From assembly GCA_028287545.1 (NCBI GenBank), contig JAQBPL010000113.1:1-27150 (forward strand): a stretch of 27,150 nucleotides of DNA, given 5' to 3'. How positions within the stretch are numbered: the stretch's first letter is position 1; each line of letters begins with the position of its first letter. Of the stretch, positions 15,771 through 23,567 are shown one piece after another. The DNA comes from Vulcanimicrobiota bacterium. GTDB taxonomy: Bacteria > Eremiobacterota > Eremiobacteria > Baltobacterales > Baltobacteraceae. Below the pieces are notes generated by a model. It was not told the DNA's origin. It did no database searches and saw only the letters and a program-made list of their open reading frames with translations. Position numbers and translations under genes: made by a program.

Positions 15771-15777
15771 CCTCCTT
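15771..15777 (-). promoter_or_regulatory. Strong ribosome binding site fixing a TTG start
   Basis: The minus strand reads AAGGAGG here, eight bases before the TTG at 15762-15760. It decides the start of the sugar-acid permease; no in-frame ATG offers a comparable signal. Confidence 0.8.
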
Positions 15778-15857
15778 GGGTGGTCGGGTTTCCTCATTTC
15801 CCCGTTACGCCGCGGTCGCTAAGATACATCGCGCCCGGCGCCGAAGGTCCCGGCGGG

Positions 15858-16457
15858 ATGAAACGTACGCCGTTATGGGTCTTCGTGGCAGCGGTCGGGA
15901 TTCAGATCGCGGCCTTGGGGCTGTGCATTTGGGCGATGGAAGACTTCGGGCATCTCGAGGACGATGCCGACGCGGCGCCGGAGGCGAAGCCCGTCCCGCC
16001 CGCACCGGCCGTTCTGAACCCCGCGCCGGACCTTGTCTCCGCCGAGGTCGCGTTCGCGCGGCAGCCCGCACCGGAGCCGGCCGCCGCCGCGCCTCCGCAG
16101 GCGCCGCTGTTCGGTCCGCCGCCGGCCCGCATGGCCGAACCCGAGTCCGACTTCGGCTTCCTCACGGACGAGTCTGACGCGTCGAGCCAGCTGCTGCGCG
16201 GCGAAGCGAGCGGGCGAACGGTCGCCTTTGGTTTTTACGCAGACGGGAACATTCGATTTGTGGACGTCGACGGCGGCCGATACGCGGGCAAAGCGGACAG
16301 CGCCCGCGCACGGATGCGCGAGGTCGAGGGTACACGGGCGTTCACCGTCCAGATCGGCGTCGCCGCTGACGGCGGCCTTGCGGCCACGTTCACCGGCGGA
16401 CTCCACGATGCCGAAACCCTTGGCCTCGAACCATTGGTCGGACGGAGCGTCGCATGA
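15858..16457 (+). CDS. Unknown single-helix envelope protein coupled to murA
   Basis: A 199-residue protein from the ATG at 15858 (MKRTPLWVFVAAVGIQIAALGLCIWAM). It has one N-terminal transmembrane helix or uncleaved signal anchor (about 6-26). An acidic then Pro/Ala-rich linker follows (about 28-95, with repeated AP and PP). The compact C-terminal domain (about 105-199) contains ASGRTVAFGFYADGNIRFVDVDGGRY and FTVQIGVAADGGLAATFTGGL. Orientation would place the C-terminal domain outside the membrane. I do not recognise the family. Its TGA overlaps the murA ATG (ATGA, four bases), so the two are translationally coupled, hinting at a role near cell-wall synthesis. A longer frame exists upstream, but the 15858 start gives the sensible N terminus. 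Confidence 0.75.
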   Translation: MKRTPLWVFVAAVGIQIAALGLCIWAMEDFGHLEDDADAAPEAKPVPPAPAVLNPAPDLVSAEVAFARQPAPEPAAAAPPQAPLFGPPPARMAEPESDFGFLTDESDASSQLLRGEASGRTVAFGFYADGNIRFVDVDGGRYAGKADSARARMREVEGTRAFTVQIGVAADGGLAATFTGGLHDAETLGLEPLVGRSVA

Positions 16458-17800
16458 ATGTCTTAGATCGTTTGGATACGACGCTGCGCGTCTTCGGCGG
16501 CGCGCGGTTGGAGGGAAGCGTCGAGGTCCAAGGCGCGAAGAACGCGGCCCTGCCGATCATGGCTGCCGCGCTGCTGGCGCGCGGCAAGGTCACGCTGCAC
16601 CGCGTTCCGCGCATCACCGACGTCTCCGTGATGTGGTCCTTGCTCGAAGCGCTCGGCGCGCGGGTTGCCCTGCATGGGCGCAACTCGATCACGATCGACG
16701 CCTCGAACGTCAACAAGTATCGCGCTCCGTATACGCTGGTGCGCAAGCTGGCCGCATCGTTCGATCTGTGCGGGCCGCTGCTGGGACGGTTCGGCCGCGC
16801 GGAGGTTCCGCTGCCCGGCGGGTGTGTGCTCGGGACGCGCGCCACCGATATGCACGAGGCCGCGTTTCGCGTGCTCGACGCCGAGGTTTCGGTCGCGCAC
16901 GGGTACTTGATCGCGAGCGCGCGCGACGGGAACCTCGCGGGCGGCGAGATCGAGTTCCGCATGCCGTCGGTCGGCGCGACCAAGAACGCGATGCTCGCGG
17001 CGGTGACCGCCCGCGGCGAGTCGATCGTGCGCAACGCGGCGATGGAACCCGAGGTCGTCGACCTCGCGAACTTTCTCATCGCGATGGGCGCGAAGATCAA
17101 GGGCGCGGGCGGGGACACGCTGCGCATCACCGGCGTGCGCGAGCTGCACGGGGTCGAGTACTCGATCATCCCCGATCGCATCGCGACCGGGACGCTGATG
17201 CTCGCCGGCGCGATCACGCGCGGCGACGTGACGGTGAAGAAGACGCGACCGGACGACGTCCTCGCGCTGCAGGTCGCACTCGGCGAGTGCGGCGTCAAGG
17301 TCTCCAACGGTGAGGACTGGATCCGCGTGCAAGCCGAGCACGTCAAGGGCGGCACCGACGTCGTCACCGCGCCGCATCCCGGATTCCCGACCGATCTCCA
17401 GCCGCAGATGCTGTCGTTCCTCTGCACGGCGCCCGGCGTCAGCGTCGTCGAGGAGTCGATCTTCAACGCGCGCTTCTCGTACGTCAACGAACTCGTGCGC
17501 ATGGGCGCCGACGTGCGCGTCGCGATGGACAACAACACGGCGCTGGTCAAGGGCGTGACGACGCTCTCCGGCGCGCCGGTCGAAGCGCCGGACATTCGCG
17601 CGGGCGCCGGCCTCGTGCTCGCGGGGCTCGCCGCCGCCGGCGAAACCGAGATCATCGGCCTCGAGTACATCGACCGCGGTTACGAACGGCTCGAAGAGAC
17701 GCTTTCGTCGCTCGGCGCTCAGGTGCAGCGCTCGAGCGGCATCATTCCGTTCAGCGAACCGACCGGAACGTTTGAGACGAGCGCCTACCCGAGCGTCTGA
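16454..17800 (+). CDS. murA: UDP-N-acetylglucosamine 1-carboxyvinyltransferase (MurA)
   Basis: A 448-residue cytoplasmic enzyme that transfers enolpyruvate from PEP to UDP-GlcNAc, the first committed step of peptidoglycan synthesis. The catalytic lysine-asparagine pair lies in QGAKNAALP (K29, N30). The active-site cysteine is in PLPGGCVLGTRATDMH (C124), the residue modified by fosfomycin; it is Cys rather than the resistant Asp. The late motifs TDLQPQM and ESIFNARFSYVNELVRMGAD, with D and R residues of the EPSP-synthase fold, are intact. It is slightly longer than the usual 420 residues because of a short N-terminal extension and the C-terminal tail after GIIPFSEP. It is coupled to the upstream envelope protein by a four-base overlap. 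Confidence 0.97.
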   Translation: MNVLDRLDTTLRVFGGARLEGSVEVQGAKNAALPIMAAALLARGKVTLHRVPRITDVSVMWSLLEALGARVALHGRNSITIDASNVNKYRAPYTLVRKLAASFDLCGPLLGRFGRAEVPLPGGCVLGTRATDMHEAAFRVLDAEVSVAHGYLIASARDGNLAGGEIEFRMPSVGATKNAMLAAVTARGESIVRNAAMEPEVVDLANFLIAMGAKIKGAGGDTLRITGVRELHGVEYSIIPDRIATGTLMLAGAITRGDVTVKKTRPDDVLALQVALGECGVKVSNGEDWIRVQAEHVKGGTDVVTAPHPGFPTDLQPQMLSFLCTAPGVSVVEESIFNARFSYVNELVRMGADVRVAMDNNTALVKGVTTLSGAPVEAPDIRAGAGLVLAGLAAAGETEIIGLEYIDRGYERLEETLSSLGAQVQRSSGIIPFSEPTGTFETSAYPSV

Positions 17801-17803
17801 AAC

Positions 17804-17819
17804 ACCGCTCAGGAGCGGT
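17804..17819 (+). terminator. Short hairpin after murA
   Basis: ACCGCT and AGCGGT form a perfect six-base stem around CAGG, three bases after the murA stop. There is no U-tract, and the next gene starts 13 bases later with its ribosome site nearby, so it may be a weak terminator, an RNA-stability element or a translation-modulating hairpin. Confidence 0.35.
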
Positions 17820-17832
17820 CGGTAGAAGCGAT

Positions 17833-19047
17833 ATGGTCCGTTCTTCTGCCGTGCGCGCCCTCGCCGTTGCCGCCGCCCTCGCCGCGGCGTTGGCGTCGTC
17901 CGTCGAACCGGCGCGGTCGGCGCCGGCGCCGGACGACTTCTCGCTGCCGTCCGGCTCGACGACGATTCCTTTTGAGCTCGTCGACAACCACGTCGATCTG
18001 CCGGTGACGATCAACGGAAAGGGGCCCTTTCACTTCATCTTCGACACCGGCGGCGCGAACTACATCGACTCCTCGCTCGCCATGGAGTTGGGGATCAGGA
18101 AAACCGGCAAGGGAAGATTGTCGGGCGTCGGTGCGCGGACGGAGCGGATCGCGTTCGGCAAGGTCGACACGCTGCAAGTCGGCGACGCGACGCTGTACAA
18201 CCAAGTCTTCACGGTCGGCCCGGTGCGAGACGGATTCGGCGTGTCGAGCGGAAAGCCGGTCGACGGTTTGATCGGCTTCGAAGTGCTCTCGCGCTTCGTG
18301 ACGACATTCGACTACGACAAGAACGAGATCGTCCTGCGCGCGCCCGGCAGCGCGCCGCCGGCCGGCGGGACGACGATGCCGTTCGTCCTGCACGGAACAC
18401 ACGTCGAGATACCCTGCGGCGTCGATACGTTTGCGGGCCGCTGCACCGTCGACACCGGGAGCCGGGACGCGCTCACCGTGCTCTCCCCGTTTGTGGCCGC
18501 GCACCCGTCGATCGTTCCGCCCAACGCGACCGCGATCGGCGCGGACGGTTTCGGCATCGGCGGCGCGGCGCTCGGGCGTCTCGCCCGCACGACGCTGCAC
18601 ATCGGGGCGTTCACGATCCCCGACGTCATCACCGATTTGAGCACGCAGACGCAGGGCGCGTTCGCCGACCCACACGTCGCCGCAAACATCGGCGCCGGCA
18701 CGTGGAAGCGCTTCGCCGTGACGTTCGACTACGCGAAGCGGACGATGACGCTGATGCCGAACGCGAACTACGGCGCGCGCGAAACGTACGATCGGTCGGG
18801 AACCTTTCTCATCGTTCGTGACGGAAAGATCGTCGTCGCCGACGTGCGGCCCGGCACCGCCGCGGCCGATGCGGGCCTCGCGACGGGCGACGTGCTCACC
18901 GCCGTGGACGACAAGGATGCCGCCGGGATGGGCCTCGCCACGATCCGCGACGTCTTCCGGGGGCCGGCGGGAACCGTGATCGCGCTCGCCTTTACGAACA
19001 AGGACGGCGCGAAAACGGCCGTGCTCAGGTTGCGCGACTACGTATAG
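17833..19047 (+). CDS. Exported retropepsin-like aspartyl protease with C-terminal PDZ domain
   Basis: A 404-residue protein with a Sec signal (AVRALAVAAALAAALASSVEPARSA, cleavage near 30). Two aspartyl-protease halves follow, each with a catalytic triplet: FIFDTGGAN (D71-T72-G73) and CTVDTGSRD (D207-T208-G209). The first half also has DGLIGFEVLSRFVTTFDYDKN, the flap/strand pattern of bacterial retropepsin-like proteins. The C terminus (about 320-395) is a PDZ domain with VADVRPGTAAADAGLATGDVLTAVDDKDA. Two DTG motifs in one chain suggest an intramolecular pseudo-dimer. It should act in the periplasm; targets are unknown. It is 32 bp after murA and 101 bp before the TonB-receptor operon, which has its own promoter signals. 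Confidence 0.9.
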   Translation: MVRSSAVRALAVAAALAAALASSVEPARSAPAPDDFSLPSGSTTIPFELVDNHVDLPVTINGKGPFHFIFDTGGANYIDSSLAMELGIRKTGKGRLSGVGARTERIAFGKVDTLQVGDATLYNQVFTVGPVRDGFGVSSGKPVDGLIGFEVLSRFVTTFDYDKNEIVLRAPGSAPPAGGTTMPFVLHGTHVEIPCGVDTFAGRCTVDTGSRDALTVLSPFVAAHPSIVPPNATAIGADGFGIGGAALGRLARTTLHIGAFTIPDVITDLSTQTQGAFADPHVAANIGAGTWKRFAVTFDYAKRTMTLMPNANYGARETYDRSGTFLIVRDGKIVVADVRPGTAAADAGLATGDVLTAVDDKDAAGMGLATIRDVFRGPAGTVIALAFTNKDGAKTAVLRLRDYV

Positions 19048-19051
19048 GCTG

Positions 19052-19131
19052 GAAATTTCTTCCCAGAAACCGGGCCTGCTCGTCATGAAAGGTTGGCGAA
19101 AGGTTCGGTCTCTACAATGCAATGAAATTTC
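19052..19131 (+). promoter_or_regulatory. Regulated promoter region of the TonB-receptor/binding-protein operon
   Basis: Three layers are visible. Two direct repeats GAAAGGT at 19087-19093 and 19098-19104 are exactly 11 bp apart (7-bp unit, 4-bp spacer), the geometry of OmpR/PhoB-family sites. A -10-like TACAAT sits at 19113-19118 with no good -35 at 17 bp, so the repeats occupy the place of a -35, as in activator-dependent promoters. Two perfect palindromes GAAATTTC occur at 19052-19059 and 19124-19131, 72 bp apart, the second covering the expected transcription start near 19125. A third GAAAGGT at 19136 doubles as the ribosome site. Function is inferred. Confidence 0.5.
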
Positions 19132-19148
19132 CCTCGAAAGGTAACCGC

Positions 19149-21344
19149 GTGCCGAAGAAAATCGTTTGCAGCGCGATGTTATGCGTATTCGCTACGCTCG
19201 CATCGCCTGTGTTGGGGCTTACCGCCATGGCGGCGCCGAAGCCGGGTCCGACTACGGCACCGGCCGCCCGGGCGTCGGAAGTCGAAGAGCTGCAGGCTGA
19301 ATTCAAGAAGCTCAACGAGCAGACGCCTCGGGACGACGCGAAGATTCGCGCGGTCAGCGCACGGCTCGCCGAGCTCGAAGCGCAGCGCGTTCGGAATGCG
19401 GCCGAAACGGGCGGCGTCGCGACGAAGACGACGATCTCGAGCGACGACATCTCGTCGTCGGCTGCTCAGAACACGTACGACGCCATCAGGAACGTGCCCG
19501 GCGTCACGCAAGCTGATGCGAACTCCGCCGGCGGTTCCGACAATCTTCAGATCCGCGGCATCAAACTCGGCAGCACCACGGGCTTTCGCCTCGACGGCGG
19601 GTTGTCGATCGTCAACAACGTCGTCCTCGAGACCGAGGACAAGGCGCAAGTCCAGGTTCTCAAGGGCGCTGGGGCGCTGGAGTACGGGCTCGCCAGCCCG
19701 GCCGGCATCATCAACTACGTGCTCAAGCGCGCCACGAACACTCCCGTCAACACCCTCTCGTTCAACTTCAACCAGTATGGGCAGGCGACCGCCGCACTCG
19801 ACGTCGGCCGCAAGTTCGGAGCGCACAATGAGTTCGGCGCTCGCCTCAACCTCGCCGGCGGCGACACGGGATCCCCCGTCCAAGGTGCCGGCGGGACGCG
19901 TTACCTCGGGGCGCTGACGGCCGACTACACGTCGAAGGGAACGAAGCTTCGCTTCGACTACGAAGATTTCGGCATCAACATCGTCGAACAGGGCGGCCTT
20001 CTGCTGAACAAAGCAGACAAGTACGGCAACATCACGCTGGCCAAGGTCCCCGATCCGACGAACCTTCTCACCGGCGATTGGGCCAGATCCGTCGGCGTCG
20101 GACAAAATCTCTCGCTGCGCGGCGACTTCGCAGTCAACGACGACATCACGTTCCGGGCCGAGGCCGGGCGCTCGAGCACCGATCGTCCGCACCGCACCGT
20201 CAGCCAGATCTCCAACTACAACGTGACCACCGGCGTCGGCACGATGACGACCTCGCTCGTTCGCGATCAATCCTCGACCAACACCTACGAAGACCTCGAG
20301 CTTCGCTTCAAGGGAGCGGAGAGCAATTGGCTCACGAACTCGTTCGTCGTCGGGTACACGCGCAACGGACGTGACGCGAACAATCCGGTGAGCCCCAAGG
20401 CCACCTACACGGTGAACATCTACGATCCGCAAGTCCTCCCCGCTCCGGTGTTTCCGACCGGGCCGATCACGTATCAGCCGCAGCATAGCGCCGACTACGA
20501 TTACTACTTCACCGAGTCGGCCACGATCGCATCGCGGCTGCGGCTCACCGGCGGCCTTCGCCAGATCAACTACGCGGCGGACGATCAGCTGGCGGGTGTC
20601 CCGAGCACGCACACGCGGCTCTCGTATCTGGCGCCGGCGATCGGCGGCACCTTCGACATCACGCGCACGGTGTCGGTCTACTCCAGCTACGTAAAGTCGC
20701 TCGAAGAGACGGCGCTGGCGCCGATCAACGCGACGAACGCGCTCGCGCTGTTGCCGCCCACTCCCTCGACGCAGAAAGAGCTCGGCTTCCGGGCGGCCCA
20801 CGGCCGCGACTTCTCGATGCAGTTGGGCTACTTCAACATCGACCGCGGAAACGCGACCGTCGACCCGACCACGAAAATCTTCGCGCTCAACGGCACGAAC
20901 AATTTTCAAGGCTTGGAATCGACGCTGAGCTTCAATGCGACTCGACGCTTGTCGGTGGCCGTCGGCGGGCAGTGGATGCACGCGACGCAGCATTCTGCCG
21001 GCGATCCGACGATCGACGGGAAGATTCCGGAGAACATCCCGAAGCTCAGCGGAAATCTCGGGCTCACCTACCGCCCGGTCGCCCTTCGGGGATTCTCGCT
21101 CAGCGCCGGCGTTCAGGGCGTTGGCTCGCGCGAACTCAACGCGCAGGACCAGGGCACGCTCCCGGCCGTGTGGACGTATAGCGCCGGCATGGCCTACAGC
21201 GGAAGATTCGGCGGCAAGCCGGTCGTCTTGAACCTGAACGTCAAGAACCTCACCGACAAGTTCTACTATGGTTCGGTCGCCAACGGCGCCCTAGGAGTTG
21301 CCCAGCCGAGAACGATCTCGCTCAGCCTTCGCACGACGCCGTAA
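19149..21344 (+). CDS. TonB-dependent siderophore-receptor-like outer-membrane protein with coiled-coil N-terminal extension
   Basis: A 731-residue receptor from GTG 19149. The signal peptide is MPKKIVCSAMLCVFATLASP and onward, cleaved near AMA-AP. A predicted coiled coil (about 43-80, SEVEELQAEFKKLNEQ...ARLAELEAQR) precedes the plug (about 92-205, with YDAIRNVPGVTQ, LQIRGIKLGS and VQVLKGAGALEYGLASPAGIINYVLKRAT), the pattern of TonB-dependent siderophore receptors. The beta-barrel ends LNVKNLTDKFYYGSV...PRTISLSLRTTP; it lacks the usual final Phe. No clear TonB box is visible. GTG is preferred over ATG 19122 because GAAAGG lies seven bases upstream and the predicted transcription start (about 19125) falls after that ATG. 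It is the first gene of the operon; its stop overlaps the next start (TAATG). Confidence 0.93.
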   Translation: MPKKIVCSAMLCVFATLASPVLGLTAMAAPKPGPTTAPAARASEVEELQAEFKKLNEQTPRDDAKIRAVSARLAELEAQRVRNAAETGGVATKTTISSDDISSSAAQNTYDAIRNVPGVTQADANSAGGSDNLQIRGIKLGSTTGFRLDGGLSIVNNVVLETEDKAQVQVLKGAGALEYGLASPAGIINYVLKRATNTPVNTLSFNFNQYGQATAALDVGRKFGAHNEFGARLNLAGGDTGSPVQGAGGTRYLGALTADYTSKGTKLRFDYEDFGINIVEQGGLLLNKADKYGNITLAKVPDPTNLLTGDWARSVGVGQNLSLRGDFAVNDDITFRAEAGRSSTDRPHRTVSQISNYNVTTGVGTMTTSLVRDQSSTNTYEDLELRFKGAESNWLTNSFVVGYTRNGRDANNPVSPKATYTVNIYDPQVLPAPVFPTGPITYQPQHSADYDYYFTESATIASRLRLTGGLRQINYAADDQLAGVPSTHTRLSYLAPAIGGTFDITRTVSVYSSYVKSLEETALAPINATNALALLPPTPSTQKELGFRAAHGRDFSMQLGYFNIDRGNATVDPTTKIFALNGTNNFQGLESTLSFNATRRLSVAVGGQWMHATQHSAGDPTIDGKIPENIPKLSGNLGLTYRPVALRGFSLSAGVQGVGSRELNAQDQGTLPAVWTYSAGMAYSGRFGGKPVVLNLNVKNLTDKFYYGSVANGALGVAQPRTISLSLRTTP

Positions 21345-22456
21345 TGCGTTCGTCGCTGCGCCGCGCCGCCGCGCTCGCCGCGCTCGTGCTGGCCTCCACC
21401 GGCACGCTCGCGGCGGCCGAATACACGCCCGCGACGTACGACCTGAGCGCATTACCGTCATACCGTCCGCAGCACGTCGCCCTCGGCGTGCTGCGGATCT
21501 CCGGTACGCCGCTCGAAGCGCTGGTCGGAGGGTGGGCCAACGCGTTTCGCGCGAAACAAGGCCACGTTCGGCTCAACGCGTACCTGATCAACACGTCGCA
21601 GGCGTTCGCGGGCCTCGTCACGGGCCGCGCCGACATCGGCCTCATGGGCCATCGCACGTGGCACACGCCGCTCATGGCGTTCCAAGAGACGTTCGGACAC
21701 GCGCCGCTCGAGATTCGCTTCGCGAGCGGTTCGTACGACGATCCGGAAGGAACGACGCCGGGCCTCATGTTCGTCGTCAACAAGAGCAACCCGCTGGCGA
21801 ACCTCACGCTCGATCAGATCGACGGCATCTTCGGCGCGCAGCGCACGGGCGGCTGGGACGGCACGCGCTGGTCGACCAAAGCGGCGCGCGGTCCCCAGGG
21901 AAACATCCGCACCTGGGGTCAGCTCGGACTGACCGGCGCGTGGGCCGACAAACCGATCCATCCGCGCGGCTCCGACGTGACGCTCAGCAACTGGGCCGAT
22001 CTGATCGAACGCACGGCGTTCAAAGGCGGCCGGAAGTGGAATCCGGCGCTCTACGAAGGACCGCGCGCCGACATCTCGTGGAAGGCGCACGGCAAGACGC
22101 GCGATCAGCAGATCATCGAAGGCGTGCAGAACGATCCGCTGGCGATCGGCTTCATGTTCAAGCGCGTCGTCAACGCGACGAAGTCGGACGTGAAGGTGCT
22201 GCCGCTGGCCGCGCACGCCGGCGGGCCGTTCATCGCGCCGAGCGCGCAGACGTTTTTCGACGGCAGCTATCCGCTGCACAACGGCGCGTACCTGTATCTG
22301 AACAAGGTGCCGGGCAAACCGCTCCCGCCGCTCGAGAGAGAATTCGTGCGCTTCGTGTTGAGCCGCGAAGGTCAGCAGATCATCGCCGAGAGCCGCTTGT
22401 TCGTGCCGCTGAACGCGGAACAGGCGCAAGCCGAGCTGAAAAAACTCGATGAGTAG
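21344..22456 (+). CDS. PstS-like periplasmic binding protein A
   Basis: A 370-residue protein with a Sec signal (RRAAALAALVLASTGTLAAA, cleavage near 25). The mature part follows the PstS-like (PBP_like_2) plan: YRPQHVALGVLRISGTPLEALVGGWANAF, then GRADIGLMGHRTWH, LMFVVNKSNPLANLTLDQIDGIFG and a C-terminal VRFVLSREGQQIIAESRLFVPL. The phosphate loops of classical PstS (TGAGST...; an Arg-...-SGT segment) are not present, so the ligand may not be inorganic phosphate. It shares NIRTWGQLGLTG and neighbouring residues with protein C. The start overlaps the receptor stop by one base. No ABC permease is adjacent. Ligand unknown. Confidence 0.88.
   Translation: MRSSLRRAAALAALVLASTGTLAAAEYTPATYDLSALPSYRPQHVALGVLRISGTPLEALVGGWANAFRAKQGHVRLNAYLINTSQAFAGLVTGRADIGLMGHRTWHTPLMAFQETFGHAPLEIRFASGSYDDPEGTTPGLMFVVNKSNPLANLTLDQIDGIFGAQRTGGWDGTRWSTKAARGPQGNIRTWGQLGLTGAWADKPIHPRGSDVTLSNWADLIERTAFKGGRKWNPALYEGPRADISWKAHGKTRDQQIIEGVQNDPLAIGFMFKRVVNATKSDVKVLPLAAHAGGPFIAPSAQTFFDGSYPLHNGAYLYLNKVPGKPLPPLEREFVRFVLSREGQQIIAESRLFVPLNAEQAQAELKKLDE
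21902..21937 (+). repeat. 36-nt segment identical to 25324-25359
   Basis: These 36 bases, coding for NIRTWGQLGLTG in protein A, are identical base for base to 25324-25359 in protein C, while flanking sequence differs. The pattern suggests paralogy with local gene conversion or strong constraint. Confidence 0.85.
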
Positions 22457-23567
22457 CAGACGCGCGCAAGCGCTGCGTTTCGCAGCCGTGACTGCCTTTG
22501 CGGCATCGGCCCTTACCGCGATCGGCGCCGCAGCGGCGCCCGAGCGGTCGTCTCTAGCGGACTACCGGCCGCGGCAGCACGTCACGGGGATGCTGCGCAG
22601 CACCGGCAACAACCACATGGCCGCCTTGATGCGCGCGTGGGAGGCAGGTTTCAAGAAGTACCAGCCCGGCGTCTTGTTCGCGGATACGCTCAAAGGCAGC
22701 GCGTCGGGGATGTACGGGCTGGAGATGCGGACCGCAGACCTCGCTGCGATGGGCCGCGCGATCAATCCGTTCGAGCGATACGGGACGTACGAGCGCTCGT
22801 GGGTGTACCCGGTCGAGATCGAAGTCGCGACCGGAGGCGCGCGGAGGGCGGGCGACTCGCCGGCGTACGCAATCTTCGTGAACGAACGCAATCCGCTCGC
22901 GAAGCTTTCGATCAAGCAGCTCGACGGCATCTTCGGCGCGCGGCGCGGCGGCGGATGGCAGGCGTTGAGCTGGGTGGAGAGCGCAGCGCGGCCGGCGTCG
23001 GATGATCTGCGCACGTGGGGAGGGCTCGGGGTGCGCGGCGCGCTCGCCGGCCGGCGCATCCACGTCTACGGCCCGCCGATCCTCGGTGCCGGCGTCGTGA
23101 CGTTCTTTCAATCGCGCGTTCTGCAGGGCGGTGCCATGTGGAACGAAGACTTGCGCGAGTACCCGGACCCCGCGAAGATGATCGGCGATCTGAGCCGGGA
23201 TCCCGACGGAATCGCCTATGCGCCGCTCGCCTACGGCACGCCCGGCGTCAAGGCGGTCGCGGTGGCGGCGTCGCCGGGCGGACCGTTCGTCGCGCTCACC
23301 GAGAAGAGCGTCGCCGATCGCAGCTATCCGCTCGCGCGGCCGGTGTACCTCGACTACACGATCGACAACGAGCATTCCGAGATCGCGAACCCGCGCGTCG
23401 ATCCGAAGGTCAAGGAGTTTCTGCGCTACGTTTTGAGCAAGCAGGGCCAAGCGGCCGTAGCGCGCTCGGGCGCGTATCTGCCGCTGCCTCCGGCGGTCGT
23501 GCGGGCGCAGCTGCAAAAACTCGATTCACAAGCGACCCCGCCTGAGAAAGCGTTGTTGGGAGACTGA
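22449..23567 (+). CDS. PstS-like periplasmic binding protein B
   Basis: A 372-residue paralogue of proteins A and C. A Sec signal (RFAAVTAFAASALTAIGAAAA) is followed by YRPRQHVTGMLRSTGNNHMAALMRAWEAGFKKYQPGV, the closest match to the mature start of protein C. Family landmarks follow: RTADLAAMGRAI, AIFVNERNPLAKLSIKQLDGIFGARRGGGW, RTWGGLGVRGALAGRRI and LRYVLSKQGQAAVARSGAYLPLP. It is the most divergent of the three: the shared RTWGQLGLTG motif becomes RTWGGLGVRG. It starts inside the end of protein A (8-base overlap) and ends with a TGATG overlap to the next gene. Ligand unknown; no phosphate signature is seen. Confidence 0.88.
   Translation: MSSRRAQALRFAAVTAFAASALTAIGAAAAPERSSLADYRPRQHVTGMLRSTGNNHMAALMRAWEAGFKKYQPGVLFADTLKGSASGMYGLEMRTADLAAMGRAINPFERYGTYERSWVYPVEIEVATGGARRAGDSPAYAIFVNERNPLAKLSIKQLDGIFGARRGGGWQALSWVESAARPASDDLRTWGGLGVRGALAGRRIHVYGPPILGAGVVTFFQSRVLQGGAMWNEDLREYPDPAKMIGDLSRDPDGIAYAPLAYGTPGVKAVAVAASPGGPFVALTEKSVADRSYPLARPVYLDYTIDNEHSEIANPRVDPKVKEFLRYVLSKQGQAAVARSGAYLPLPPAVVRAQLQKLDSQATPPEKALLGD

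Noticed and set aside
19122..19148. ATG 19122 as start of the TonB receptor
   Set aside because: It lacks a ribosome site and lies before the transcription start predicted from the TACAAT box; GTG 19149 has GAAAGG at good spacing and gives a normal signal peptide.
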